Source: Mucilaginibacter rubeus
GTDB taxonomy: Bacteria; Bacteroidota; Bacteroidia; Sphingobacteriales; Sphingobacteriaceae
Length of the DNA: 64,000 nucleotides
NCBI RefSeq assembly: GCF_003286415.2
Contig: NZ_CP043450.1
Coordinates: 6,324,001 to 6,388,000 of the forward strand
Direction: 5' to 3'
Positions within the stretch are counted from its first letter, which is position 1. Every line of letters starts with the position of its first letter. Under the pieces are notes generated by a model, which worked only from the letters and a program-made list of their open reading frames with translations, ran no database searches and was not told the origin of the DNA. Of the stretch, positions 44,482 to 53,719 are shown in pieces. The translations under genes and the position numbers were made by a program.

Positions 44482-45807
44482 ATGCGAAAGTCAACAATTT
44501 CATTTCTGTTAATTGTTTGTGTTTTATCCCTTTGTCATGATACTATTTATGCCCGTTCAATAAAAAAAAGAAAGGTAAAAAAGCTGTTTAAGCGTTCGCA
44601 GATTGTTAATGATCATTTTACAGGGTTTGCCCTTTATGATCTTGACGAGCATAAAATGATATATGAATTAAATGCCGATAAATACTTCACGCCGGCATCT
44701 AATACCAAGCTTTTTACCTTTTATACGTGCTTGAAAATGCTCGGTGATTCTATCCCTGCATTGCGCTACCAAACGCGCGGCGATTCGCTGATATTCTGGG
44801 GTACAGGCGATCCCTCTTTTTTACATAGTGACTTAAAAGGGGTTAACGGGCTTAACTTTTTAAAGAATAGCAATAAACAGCTGTTTTATTCGCCAGGGAA
44901 TTATACGGGCGAACTTTTTGGCGCCGGTTGGGCCTGGGATGATTATAACGACTATTACCAGGCCGAAATTACAGCCTTGCCCGTTGAAGATAACGTCGCC
45001 CTGCTTTATGCAGATCAGGACGGCAATATGCAGGTAAGGCCTAATTATTTAAAAAGGTTTTTGAATGCCGATATCAACTATCGCCCCAAACAGTTTAAAG
45101 TAAAGCGCGATGTTATCAGCAATAATTTTGTGTACCCCGCCGGTGATATTCCGGTAAATTATAAACAGGAAATTCCATGGAAAACGAGCTTGCAGCTAAC
45201 CATGGCATTACTGCAGGATACACTGAAAAAGCAGGTGACCCTATTACAGGAACCCATGACCGCCGACGCCAAAACTGTTTACAATACCAAAGCCGATTCG
45301 GTTTACCGGCGGATGCTCCAGCCCAGCGATAATTTTATTGCCGAACAATTGCTGTTGGTATGCTCATCATTAAAATTTAGTACCCTTAACACCGATTCGG
45401 TGATCAATTATTCAAAAGCGCATTTTTTAAATGATTTGCCCGATGTGCCGCAATGGGTTGATGGCTCAGGCCTATCGCGCTTTAATTTGTTTACACCACG
45501 GGATATTGTAGCCCTGCTGCTTAAAATTCAGGATGAGGTGAAAGATGAAAACCTGCTGCACAGTATGATGCCGATAGGCGGCGTAGCCGGTACCATCAAA
45601 AGCGCTTATAAAACCGATAACGGGCAGCCGTTTGTGTGGGCTAAAACCGGATCGTTAAGTAATAACCATAACCAAAGCGGCTACATTGTTACCCGCAAAG
45701 GCAAGCGCCTGGCTTTCGCGTTCATGAACAATAACTTTACCCGCTCAACCCGCGAAATAAGAGATGAAATGGTAAGGATTATGACGTATATTCATGAGGA
45801 GTTTTAA
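44482..45807 (+). CDS. dacB: D-alanyl-D-alanine carboxypeptidase/endopeptidase, PBP4 type
   Basis: This periplasmic class C penicillin-binding protein trims or cleaves peptidoglycan stem peptides. From ATG 44482 it has 441 residues with signal peptide MRKSTISFLLIVCVLSLC. The active site motifs are intact: SNTK (Ser73, Lys76), SDN (Ser282) and KTG (388-390). The insert between the first two motifs seems shorter than in E. coli PBP4. The TTG at 44461 is rejected as a start because the signal peptide begins at the ATG. Confidence 0.92.
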   Translation: MRKSTISFLLIVCVLSLCHDTIYARSIKKRKVKKLFKRSQIVNDHFTGFALYDLDEHKMIYELNADKYFTPASNTKLFTFYTCLKMLGDSIPALRYQTRGDSLIFWGTGDPSFLHSDLKGVNGLNFLKNSNKQLFYSPGNYTGELFGAGWAWDDYNDYYQAEITALPVEDNVALLYADQDGNMQVRPNYLKRFLNADINYRPKQFKVKRDVISNNFVYPAGDIPVNYKQEIPWKTSLQLTMALLQDTLKKQVTLLQEPMTADAKTVYNTKADSVYRRMLQPSDNFIAEQLLLVCSSLKFSTLNTDSVINYSKAHFLNDLPDVPQWVDGSGLSRFNLFTPRDIVALLLKIQDEVKDENLLHSMMPIGGVAGTIKSAYKTDNGQPFVWAKTGSLSNNHNQSGYIVTRKGKRLAFAFMNNNFTRSTREIRDEMVRIMTYIHEEF

Positions 45808-45817
45808 ACATCATTTC

Positions 45818-45920
45818 GTCATCCCGAATTTGTTTCGGGCCCTCATGTGATTAGTTGGCGTCTTGCTTAGCATGGTAATACTTAGCAAGTGGGGTGCTGA
45901 AACAAGTTCAGCATGGCATG
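45818..45920. repeat. Palindromic intergenic repeat, family R4
   Basis: The left part CATCCCGAATTTGTTTCGGG and the right part GCTGAAACAAGTTCAGCATG are related inverted units, and each folds on itself. It sits just after the dacB stop, in a convergent gap. Only one copy is in the window, so its being a dispersed family is inferred from its form. Confidence 0.6.
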
Positions 45921-45956
45921 TTGTTTTTGGGTTTCCTATCCCTTTTCTTCCCCTTT

Positions 45957-46002
45957 CTGGCGCAAGTGTTGCGCGATGGATTGTGCGGGGCTCACTTGTG
46001 CC
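45957..46002. repeat. REP hairpin matching the RAYT flanks
   Basis: CTGGCGCAAGTG (45957-45968) pairs with CACTTGTGCC (45993-46002) around a loop containing GCGATGG. The RAYT flank at 28557-28602 has the same stem and loop core, but with A-T where this copy has G-C at the last stem position, a compensatory change. It lies directly after the yihY stop. Confidence 0.8.
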
Positions 46003-46012
46003 CCGCCTGTAT

Positions 46013-47008
46013 TTAACCTTTTCCTTCCCCGTCCTTTTTTAAATTTCCTTCAAGTTGTGGGTTTTGGGCTGGAAGTGTTTTTACCCTGTGTTCAATTTCG
46101 GTTTGCTGAACATGAACCGCATAATCAGCCGGCTCGATGTGGCTCCCGCTGGCCTCGGCGTAAACCTGCGTAAATTCGGCACCGATATATAATATTGCCG
46201 AGGTATAATAGATCCACACCAATATTACGATGATGGAACCCGCGGCTCCGTAAGCCGAGCCCTGGGCTGTGTATTGGATATAAAGGCTAATGAGATATTG
46301 CCCGATCATAAACAGGATAGCTGTAAATACCGCGCCGCTGCGTACATCGCGCCATTTGATCTTAACATCGGGCAGAAACTTAAATATGATACCAAACAGG
46401 GTAGTAATCACCACTAATGTGATGCCCAGGTTTATGCCTTTAACAAGGATTTGTGTTATAGAATCTATCTGCGGGAAAAAGCGTTGAATCTGGTCCTGCA
46501 CGGCGCTTATCACAATGTTGATAATAAGTGTAGCGAGGAGTAAAAACCCGAGACTGATGATCAGTGAAAATGATACGAAACGATTTTTTAGCAATTGCAC
46601 CCAGCCGCTTTTGGGTTTAGCCTTAACCCGCCATATCATGTTAAGCGAGTCCTGGATCTCAATAAAAATGCTGCTCGCGCCTAATAACAGTGTCACAATG
46701 CCAATAACAACCGCAATGCCCGATTTTCCAGACAATGCAAGGTGTTTTAGGGCGTCCTGAATTTGAGCTGCCGGCCCTTTGCCAACGTAGTGAACAATTT
46801 CAGGATATAAACGATCTGTTGCCGCGTCCTGCCCAAAAACAAGCCCGGCTACCGATATCACAATGATTAATAAGGGGGCGATTGAAAATACTGTGTAATA
46901 AGCCAACGAAGCACTTAATTTTAAGCCGTTATCTTTTGAAAAGCCAGTGAAGGACGCCAGGAGTACCTTCCATAGTTGTTTAAAATGTTCTTTGCTAAAA
47001 AACTTCAT
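46013..47008 (-). CDS. YihY/UPF0761 family membrane protein
   Basis: The 331-residue inner-membrane protein of the YihY family was once called ribonuclease BN, a label not supported for this family. It has the usual cytoplasmic N-terminus (FSKDNGLKLSASLAYYTVFSIAPLL) and about six helices. The GSAYGAAGSIIVILVWIYYT segment is characteristic. The C-terminal tail of about 50 residues is polar. Function is unknown. It follows the dipeptidase gene on the same strand after 110 bp. Confidence 0.9.
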   Translation of the reverse strand: MKFFSKEHFKQLWKVLLASFTGFSKDNGLKLSASLAYYTVFSIAPLLIIVISVAGLVFGQDAATDRLYPEIVHYVGKGPAAQIQDALKHLALSGKSGIAVVIGIVTLLLGASSIFIEIQDSLNMIWRVKAKPKSGWVQLLKNRFVSFSLIISLGFLLLATLIINIVISAVQDQIQRFFPQIDSITQILVKGINLGITLVVITTLFGIIFKFLPDVKIKWRDVRSGAVFTAILFMIGQYLISLYIQYTAQGSAYGAAGSIIVILVWIYYTSAILYIGAEFTQVYAEASGSHIEPADYAVHVQQTEIEHRVKTLPAQNPQLEGNLKKDGEGKG

Positions 47009-47119
47009 GCCGGTAGATTAAAGGTTAACATCTGTTTGCGAAAGATTATACAATATTGATGCCTTTTGTAAGGTGTTTGTAATAAAAGGTGTAAGTTTTA
47101 AATGGAGGTATCAAAAGCG

Positions 47120-47803
47120 TTACAGCGCCTGAACCGGAATGTCCAGCAATTCGTACTCGGGCCAGCCGGTAAAATCATAATGCCACCATTCGGTTGATAT
47201 CACCTTGAACCCATATTTGGCCATTACGGTTTTTAACAGCTCACGATTGGAAATTTGCCGTGCCGGTAAATCCATGTAGTTTGCACCGGCCTTACGGCTG
47301 AAACTATCAAAACCTGTTGGCATATCCAGTTCCTTCCTGGTTTTAAGGTTGATAAGAGAAAGATCGATAGCGCAGCCCCGGTTATGCTTTGATCCCTTGC
47401 GCGGGTCGGCTACAAAATTGGTATCCGGTGCCATTTCATAAAAATTAACGGTTACCGAGTATGGCCTGTATGCATCGTAAATTTTAAGGCCAAGGCCCTG
47501 TGTTTTTAATTCGGCCTCCACCTGCTGCAATGCTTTCACTACTGGTAACCGTGCAAATGCCTTTGCGGTAGTATACATGCGACGGTGCATGAAATTGTTG
47601 TTGGTAGCATACCGGAGGTCTAAAACTATTTCCGGAATATATTTTTTGATCTCGACAAGCTGCTTATCTGGATTGGCCTTAACCTGTACTTTATAACGGG
47701 CAACGCCGCATATTTTTGTACTGTCGATATACTTATAATGCTGCGCGCTAACATGCAATGAGCCGGCGACAAATACCAATAAGATCAAATATCTGCGAAG
47801 CAT
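47120..47803 (-). CDS. D-alanyl-D-alanine dipeptidase, M15 family (VanX/DdpX-like)
   Basis: This is a zinc dipeptidase that splits D-Ala-D-Ala, exported here by signal peptide MLRRYLILLVFVAGSLHVSAQ, so it acts outside the cytoplasm. The 227-residue protein has both M15 signatures: SKHNRGCAIDLSL with zinc-binding His and Asp, and EWWHYDF with catalytic Glu and zinc-binding His. YDAYRPYS is also typical. Since there is no vanH or vanA here, a cell-wall recycling or nutritional role is more likely than glycopeptide resistance. Alanine dehydrogenase ends one base upstream, pointing to one transcript and use of released alanine. Confidence 0.92.
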   Translation of the reverse strand: MLRRYLILLVFVAGSLHVSAQHYKYIDSTKICGVARYKVQVKANPDKQLVEIKKYIPEIVLDLRYATNNNFMHRRMYTTAKAFARLPVVKALQQVEAELKTQGLGLKIYDAYRPYSVTVNFYEMAPDTNFVADPRKGSKHNRGCAIDLSLINLKTRKELDMPTGFDSFSRKAGANYMDLPARQISNRELLKTVMAKYGFKVISTEWWHYDFTGWPEYELLDIPVQAL

Positions 47804-47804
47804 A

Positions 47805-49031
47805 TTATCTGTGAGATACGATCAGCAGGTCAAGATCTTTACATGGGATGGAGAAACGCTCGCCGATGTGTTTATTGGTGAGCTGGCCGTGGTAAATGTA
47901 AACCGCGTTCCGCACGCCGGATTTTTCCCAAATCAGGTTTTTGATGCCGCCCATATCGCCGATATCAAGCAGAATAGGCGCAAAAATATTGGTAAGCGCA
48001 TAAGTAGCCGTGCGTGCAACCCGAGAAGCGATATTAGGTACACAATAATGGATTACATCATACTTACGGAAAACCGGATGGGTATGGTTAGTTACCTCGG
48101 ATGTTTCAAAACAGCCACCCTGGTCAATACTTACGTCGATAATCACCGAGTCGCGTTTCATACGGCTAACGGTAGCCTCTGAGATAATACATGGGCTGCG
48201 ACCGTCTTCGGCACGGAGCGCGCCAATGGCAACATCGCAGGTGGTAATGGCTTTCTCCAATACAATAGGCTGAACAACAGAGGTGAAAACCCGGTTGCCA
48301 ATATTGTTTTGCAGGCGACGAAGCTTGTATATTGAGGGGTCGAACACTTTAACTTCTGCACCAAGTGATATGGCGGTACGTGCGGCATACTCCCCGACTG
48401 TACCAGCGCCAAGAATCACAATTTCTGTAGGTGGAACACCGGTTATGCCGCCCAGCATCAGGCCCTTGCCTTCAAAAACATTGCTCAAATATTCGGCAGC
48501 AATGAGGATAGAGGTCGCGCCTACAATTTCGCTCATGGCCCTTACTACGGTCAAAATATTGCCTTCATCACGAAGATGTTCAAAGCTTAAGGCCGTGATT
48601 TTTTTAGCCATGAGGGCTTGAATATTTTCGGCTTTGAGCGTAGCCATTTGCAGGGTGGAGATCAGGAGCTGTCCCGGCTTCATCATTTCAATTTCCTGCG
48701 CGGTTGGCGGGGCTATTTTGATGATGATATCGGCTTCGTAAACCTTTTTGGTATCATAAACTATCTGGGCCCCCTGTTCGCTATAGTCCTTGTCCGAAAA
48801 ATTAGCGGCCTGACCCGCATTGCTTTCCAGTAATACATCGTGCCCATTGTTAACCAATAAAGCTACCGACAGCGGTGTTAAAGGCACCCGGTTTTCCTGG
48901 AAGGATACTTCTTTAGGAATGCCGATGTACAGCTTGTTTTTTTTGCTTTTTACCTCCAGCAACGATTCCTGGGGTTGCATCATTGCTTGTTTGGCAATAT
49001 CCGAAAACCCGCTATAGATCCCTGAACTCAT
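47805..49031 (-). CDS. ald: Alanine dehydrogenase
   Basis: Ald interconverts L-alanine with pyruvate and ammonia using NAD, in the cytoplasm. From ATG 49031 it has 408 residues and the AlaDH/PNT layout: an N-terminal IGIPKEVSFQENRVPLTP, a central LRDEGNILTVVRAMSEIVG, the Rossmann VILGAGTVGEYAARTA, and IDVSIDQGGCFETSEVTNH. The frame continues upstream to 49187, but that extension overlaps tsaE and is unlike the family, so the internal ATG is used. It is close behind tsaE and abuts the dipeptidase gene. Confidence 0.92.
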   Translation of the reverse strand: MSSGIYSGFSDIAKQAMMQPQESLLEVKSKKNKLYIGIPKEVSFQENRVPLTPLSVALLVNNGHDVLLESNAGQAANFSDKDYSEQGAQIVYDTKKVYEADIIIKIAPPTAQEIEMMKPGQLLISTLQMATLKAENIQALMAKKITALSFEHLRDEGNILTVVRAMSEIVGATSILIAAEYLSNVFEGKGLMLGGITGVPPTEIVILGAGTVGEYAARTAISLGAEVKVFDPSIYKLRRLQNNIGNRVFTSVVQPIVLEKAITTCDVAIGALRAEDGRSPCIISEATVSRMKRDSVIIDVSIDQGGCFETSEVTNHTHPVFRKYDVIHYCVPNIASRVARTATYALTNIFAPILLDIGDMGGIKNLIWEKSGVRNAVYIYHGQLTNKHIGERFSIPCKDLDLLIVSHR

Positions 49032-49084
49032 GATGTATTGTTTTAAAGGCTGTTGAAGATAATAAAAAACGATGGATGATAAAA

Positions 49085-49501
49085 CTAAATATTTTCGATG
49101 CTGATGAGGCGCGAATTGGCGTCTGATACCTCGATCCTGACAGTGGTATAATGGATGGGAAGCAGGTCCGGAATTTTTTCGGGCCACTCAATAAAGCAGT
49201 AGGCATCACTGTAAAAATATTCTTCATAGCCCATATCCAGTGCTTCGGTTTGGTTTTTAAGGCGATAGAAATCAAAGTGAAAGATCCGGCTATCCCGGCC
49301 AATATACTCGTTAACGATAGAAAACGTTGGACTGGTAGCCTGTTCGGTTACCCCCAACTGCTCGCACAAGGTTTTGATGAGCGTGGTTTTCCCGGCCCCC
49401 ATTTCGCCATAAAAAAGAAAGATTTTGTTCCCCGCCGAATTGGCCAGGACGGCTTCGGCAGCCTGCGGTAACTGGGATAGTGAATTTACAGATAGTTGCA
49501 C
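49085..49501 (-). CDS. tsaE: tRNA threonylcarbamoyladenosine biosynthesis protein TsaE
   Basis: TsaE is the ATPase that assists the TsaB-TsaD complex in making t6A37 on tRNAs reading ANN codons. Starting at GTG 49501 it has 138 residues, the normal size, with Walker A GEMGAGKTT, ATSPTFSIVNEY, the DFYRL motif and the C-terminal IEWPEKIPDLLP. The frame extends upstream to an ATG at 49627, but that would overlap the hydrolase gene and add a leader foreign to the family, so the GTG is preferred. Confidence 0.93.
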   Translation of the reverse strand: MQLSVNSLSQLPQAAEAVLANSAGNKIFLFYGEMGAGKTTLIKTLCEQLGVTEQATSPTFSIVNEYIGRDSRIFHFDFYRLKNQTEALDMGYEEYFYSDAYCFIEWPEKIPDLLPIHYTTVRIEVSDANSRLISIENI

Positions 49502-49547
49502 GTGTAATGATGTTGTTCTATATCCAAAAATACTCAAAATCCCTAAA

Positions 49548-50525
49548 TTATAAATTAGCCGTAAGTGCTTTAAAAAAGGCATCTTTAGCTTCAATATGCG
49601 GGATGTGCCCGCAATTGTCAAATTCAATCAGCTTGCAGCCGGGAATCTTTTTAGCGGTTTCCGGGCCTAATATTTTATACTGCCCATGTTTAGCTTTCTC
49701 TTCGTCGCTCAGCAACGCTTTGCCAACTATTGTTTTATCCTCTTTCCCTATGAATAATACAGTAGGCACTTTAATCAGTCCAAGCTCGTAACAGACAGGT
49801 TGCTCGTAGATCATCTCAAATGTTAACGCGGCTACTTTAGCATAACGCGGAAAATCGGCACTTTTACTCACCCCAGCGCCAATGTTAACCAGGTATTCAT
49901 ACTCGGGTTTCCAGGATGTGAAGTAGGATGTTTGATAGTATTTCTTAACGCTTTCGTAGCTGGTTTTTAACTCGGCTTTGTAATCATCTTCGGCACTGTT
50001 ATAAGGGACAAAGGTGCGATAGTCTTCTAAGCCGATAGGATCTTCAAGCAGTAGTTTTTCCACCCTGTCGGGATACATCAGCGTAAAGCGGGTAGCCAGC
50101 ATCCCTCCCATGGAATGACCCATTAGTGTGATTTTCTGTATGCCTAAACTATCCAGCAGGTTTTTATTAAGCCGGGCCAACAAGTGAAAGCTATAATGAA
50201 TAAACGCTTTCGAGGATTTCCCAAAACCTATCTGGTCGGGGACTATAACTCGATAGCCTTTTCCGGTTAGCACCTTGATCACATCCGTCCAATAGTAACC
50301 ACCAAAGTTTTTGCCGTGAAAAAGCATAACAGTTTTACCGTTTGGGGCAGCCGGTTTTACATCCATATATGCCATGCGGAGATCCTGCCCTTCCACTTTG
50401 ATGGGCATAAAGTTTACCGGATATGGATACTTTACGTTTTCGAGTGTGATTGAAAGGGTATCGGACTGAGCTTTTACAACAATGTTTGCCAATACGAGAG
50501 CGAGAAGTAACAGTATTTTACGCAT
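49548..50525 (-). CDS. Exported alpha/beta hydrolase
   Basis: The 325-residue hydrolase has a short signal peptide (MRKILLLLALVLANIVVKAQ). The fold is shown by VMLFHGKNFGGYYW (oxyanion region), DQIGFGKSS, the nucleophile elbow GHSMGG, the acid in VLFIGKEDKTI and the His in FDNCGHIPHIEA. Relatives include epoxide hydrolases, esterases and proline iminopeptidases, so the substrate is open. It heads the minus-strand run leading to tsaE, ald and the dipeptidase. Confidence 0.9.
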   Translation of the reverse strand: MRKILLLLALVLANIVVKAQSDTLSITLENVKYPYPVNFMPIKVEGQDLRMAYMDVKPAAPNGKTVMLFHGKNFGGYYWTDVIKVLTGKGYRVIVPDQIGFGKSSKAFIHYSFHLLARLNKNLLDSLGIQKITLMGHSMGGMLATRFTLMYPDRVEKLLLEDPIGLEDYRTFVPYNSAEDDYKAELKTSYESVKKYYQTSYFTSWKPEYEYLVNIGAGVSKSADFPRYAKVAALTFEMIYEQPVCYELGLIKVPTVLFIGKEDKTIVGKALLSDEEKAKHGQYKILGPETAKKIPGCKLIEFDNCGHIPHIEAKDAFFKALTANL

Positions 50526-50968
50526 ATAGAAGATACAGGAGACAGAATTAAATGTTTGCTCCCCTGCTGCCTAAAAAGGGAGTTTGACCTGGAGGTGACG
50601 ATTGCTGAACTTTTTGTCATCCTTCGTCCCTACCCATGACATAATAAAAACCGGATGTTTTTCGCAGCAGATCAGCTTCGGGTGAATACGGGCAGAACAA
50701 TGCGGGGAACGTGCGGCTGCAGGGGCATAGCAAGTTTTTGCAGAAGCTGGGGATAGGGCGAATCGGGGCAAAATAATTGCAGCCCGTGGTTCTGTTCGTT
50801 TTGCAGGGCAAAGGCCGGGCGGTGGACTTAGGGTTGGATGTGCGCAAAGAAGCCTTTCTGCTGCAAGCCTTTTTGGGTACTTTTGTGGCGACAAAAGTAC
50901 CTGGCCACGCGCGGCCAGGAGCGCGACGATGTAAGTTCATTACAACAATGGTCGTTACCTGCCCCTGT

Positions 50969-50997
50969 GCGATTGCTTCGTGCCTCGCAATGACGCG
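50969..50997. repeat. Half copy of repeat family R1 (copy d)
   Basis: Only the right arm (GCGATTGCTTCGTGCCTCGC, then AATGACG) is recognisable; the left arm is missing. It is a decayed or partially deleted element. Confidence 0.8.
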
Positions 50998-51084
50998 GCG
51001 GATATGTCATTTGACCTTCACAGATCTCTATTTTCTTCCACTCAGGATGACAAAGTGGAAAAGGTGTCCGGTATGTAAACAAAA

Positions 51085-51112
51085 AAAGTCCCGCCAAACG
51101 GCAGGACTTTCA
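51085..51112 (-). terminator. Terminator of the TonB receptor gene
   Basis: The 11-bp stem AAAGTCCCGCC/GGCAGGACTTT has one mismatch and a 4-nt loop; on the minus strand a run of T follows. It lies 20 bp past the receptor stop. Confidence 0.85.
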
Positions 51113-51131
51113 GTTAATAGTTTAAATGTTA

Positions 51132-53642
51132 TCAGGATTTTTTATTGCTATTGAAGCCAAAAGGAACAACCACCTTGAAGCTGATATTGCGGCCCATATT
51201 AAATATGCCCGGGTGTACACCTTCAGGTACGTTAGGGTTATCAAAATATTTAAGTCTGCTCATGTTTGATTGATAGTTAACATTGGCAAGGTTGGTGCCC
51301 TCAACAAAAAGTTTGATAACCGGCTGACCCGCTTTGTTAACAATGTTGCCTCCAAAACCTGCGCTTAACAGGTTGTAGCCTGCTGTATAGGTTTCTGTGC
51401 CGTATGCAGCGAAAAAGCGGTCTTGAGCGCTATAGTGGTCAAACCCAACAAAGGCATAAATGCTTTTGATTTTACCAAAGCCCCCATTAAATGTACCCCG
51501 CAATTCGGAATGTGTGTGCAAAGGAGGTATAAAAGGCAGGTATTTTAAACTGTCCGCAACCGGGCCGCCATTGCCTTTGTTTTCGCCATAGGTTAAGCTT
51601 AAGGCGTTTTCAAAATGCAGCCATGATATAGGGTGCAGATCTACATTTACCTCGCCGCCATAAATGCGGGCTTTGCTTTGTACATAAGTAAACGTGGTAT
51701 AACCCTGTGTGTAAACCGGGCTGCCATCGGCGGCTAATACCTGTTGCTGGTAAATATAGTTTGACAGGTTGTTGTTAAATACCTCAACACTTGCCGAAAT
51801 ATTAGGCAGGGTAAGGAAAGTACCTATGTCTTCCTGTAAGCTGAACTCCGGTTTAAAATTTTTATCACCAATGTGGTAGATCTGTGAGCCGGGATCCGGG
51901 CCGTTGGCCGAAATTTCAGCTATACTTGGTGCCCTGAATCCGCGTGAAATATTTCCTTTGATCAGGAACGCGTCTGACACATTATAAGTTGCTCCGAAAC
52001 TGCCTGAAAATCCGCTGAACCTTTTGTTAAAGGCGTCAAACTGTTTGGTCACGTTTGCAGTTGTTTCTGGATTGCTGCCGGTATATAACTGCGGGAATCC
52101 GTTGCGGCCAAGGGTGTCAACATACGCCGCGCTATTGCTGAACGAACGGGTATCGTACCTTGCGCCTGCCGAAAGGTCAAGTTTGCCGAAACTCTTTTTT
52201 ATTACAAAGAAAGGGCCTACATCAAACTGGTGGTAAGCTGGTATAGGGAAATCCGTCGCGTCGCCGATGGTGTTGTTTTGGTACTGGCCGTTAATGCCGA
52301 AGGTTGTTTCATACTCGTTACCAATGTTGAAATTATACTTAACATCATATGTATAAGTAGTTAGGTGCAGGTTAAGCCCGGCAATGTCACCGGCTTCGGG
52401 GTGAGTAAACTCACGACGGTGACTATATTGGTATCCCAGGTTAACTGCCAGGTTTCCGTTGCCTAAAATAAAGTTACTGTTGTTGTAAATGCGGTAAAGT
52501 TGTACATGCTGGTGCAAAGTAGGGATGCTATACGAGTTTAAAACAGACTGCGGAACAATTGGCCTGAAAGCGTCGTCCTCGGTAATTTGGCGGGTAAACT
52601 TGCGGGTAAGTGAGTCGCGGCTACCGTCCGGAATAGCTTGCTCATCATCAAACACCGATGCATGCAGGTATGAGTATCCCCACGATTTATTTAGGCCCAC
52701 CATTACACGGGCATCTTTTTCGCGATAATTGGTAGCATATACACGGCCGTCGTGCTCATTCTGATAGTCTTTGCTGCCTTTGGCCGAGATCACGGTACCC
52801 CAAATAAGGCCGTTTTGGTTTCCCTGTAGCCTGAACGATCCGTTATACAGTCCCTGATTGGTCCCATATAATCCCTGAACCGAGCCGAGGATCTTGCCTT
52901 CGGGTACCGGAGCCGGTGATATCAGGTTTACTACACCGCCAATTGCATCCGAGCCATAGGTTAAACTTGCAGGGCCTTTAATTACCTCAACCCTGTCGAT
53001 AGAGTTTTGATCTACTTCTATACCATGCTCATCGCCCCATTGCTGGCCTTCCTGGCGTATGCCATCCTGCAGGGTGATCACCCTGTTGTAGCCCAGGCCG
53101 TGAATGAAAGGTTTTGAAACGTTAGGGCCGGTAGTAACGGCGCTTACACCAGGCAATGTAGCTATCTGGTCAATAATATTGCCGGATGCCGCACGCTGCT
53201 CAAGGTAAGTTTTGCCTACGGCCACCATTGGTACAGGGCTGCGCTTTATTTCGGTGGCTTTGCTTACACCGGTAATTACAACTTCACCGGCTTCAAGCGA
53301 TGAGGTTTGCATTTTAACATCAAATACACTCGTTTTTGAAAAGTCGACCCGTTGGTTAACGGTTAAATAACCGATATAAGTTACCTGAACAAGGAAAACG
53401 CCTTTAGGCACACTGCCAAAGCTATATTTACCATTCACGTCGGTAATAGCACCTTTGCGTAAATCCGGAATGTTTACTGTAGCGCCGATGATCGGCTTGC
53501 CGTCGGCTTTATCGGTGATAGTACCCGAAAGACTGCCGATTGCATCTTCGGTTTTATTATTTATAGTAGTAGTATACTTGTTAGCAAATGCAGAAATCTG
53601 CACAAACAACAATATAATGAAGCTTATAAGCTTTAATTTCAT
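51132..53642 (-). CDS. TonB-dependent receptor
   Basis: The 836-residue outer-membrane receptor has signal peptide MKLKLISFIILLFVQISAFA, a CarboxypepD-regulatory-like domain (about 35-120), a plug (about 125-240) with VVITGVSKATEIKRSPVPMV and LQDGIRQEGQQWGDEHGIEV, and a full barrel with FLIKGNISRGFRAPSIAEIS. The HGLGYNRVITLQDG segment and overall length match siderophore, cobalamin or metal receptors rather than SusC. It follows a His/Cys-rich membrane peptide gene by 77 bp, which suggests a metal such as copper or zinc (inference). Confidence 0.93.
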   Translation of the reverse strand: MKLKLISFIILLFVQISAFANKYTTTINNKTEDAIGSLSGTITDKADGKPIIGATVNIPDLRKGAITDVNGKYSFGSVPKGVFLVQVTYIGYLTVNQRVDFSKTSVFDVKMQTSSLEAGEVVITGVSKATEIKRSPVPMVAVGKTYLEQRAASGNIIDQIATLPGVSAVTTGPNVSKPFIHGLGYNRVITLQDGIRQEGQQWGDEHGIEVDQNSIDRVEVIKGPASLTYGSDAIGGVVNLISPAPVPEGKILGSVQGLYGTNQGLYNGSFRLQGNQNGLIWGTVISAKGSKDYQNEHDGRVYATNYREKDARVMVGLNKSWGYSYLHASVFDDEQAIPDGSRDSLTRKFTRQITEDDAFRPIVPQSVLNSYSIPTLHQHVQLYRIYNNSNFILGNGNLAVNLGYQYSHRREFTHPEAGDIAGLNLHLTTYTYDVKYNFNIGNEYETTFGINGQYQNNTIGDATDFPIPAYHQFDVGPFFVIKKSFGKLDLSAGARYDTRSFSNSAAYVDTLGRNGFPQLYTGSNPETTANVTKQFDAFNKRFSGFSGSFGATYNVSDAFLIKGNISRGFRAPSIAEISANGPDPGSQIYHIGDKNFKPEFSLQEDIGTFLTLPNISASVEVFNNNLSNYIYQQQVLAADGSPVYTQGYTTFTYVQSKARIYGGEVNVDLHPISWLHFENALSLTYGENKGNGGPVADSLKYLPFIPPLHTHSELRGTFNGGFGKIKSIYAFVGFDHYSAQDRFFAAYGTETYTAGYNLLSAGFGGNIVNKAGQPVIKLFVEGTNLANVNYQSNMSRLKYFDNPNVPEGVHPGIFNMGRNISFKVVVPFGFNSNKKS

Positions 53643-53719
53643 GATGAAAAGTTAAGAAAATCGATAATTACCGTTTAATGATAACGGAGTTGTTTTTAAG
53701 AAAAAAATATAAGACAGCG

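Larger units (their letters stand above)
50526..51131. other. Repeat mosaic between hydrolase and TonB receptor genes
   Basis: About 600 bp without a convincing gene. It contains a perfect 11-bp hairpin GGTACTTTTGT/ACAAAAGTACC (50876-50901), an adjoining CTGGCC/GGCCAG palindrome (50901-50918), the R1 half copy and the receptor's terminator. Open frames here are made of repeat sequence and not accepted. Confidence 0.6.

Noticed and set aside
47120..47803. Vancomycin-resistance (vanX) interpretation
   Set aside because: No vanH, vanA or vanRS genes are present, and the protein carries a signal peptide, whereas VanX is cytoplasmic.
49032..49187. N-terminal extension of alanine dehydrogenase
   Set aside because: It would overlap tsaE and adds a Pro/His/Arg-rich leader foreign to the family; ATG 49031 fits the known N-terminus.
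49502..49627. N-terminal extension of TsaE
   Set aside because: It overlaps the hydrolase gene and exceeds the normal TsaE length; GTG 49501 gives the expected size.
50571..50940. Overlapping 107-codon frames on the minus strand
   Set aside because: They are built from hairpin and repeat sequence and two frames overlap each other fully; neither looks like a protein.
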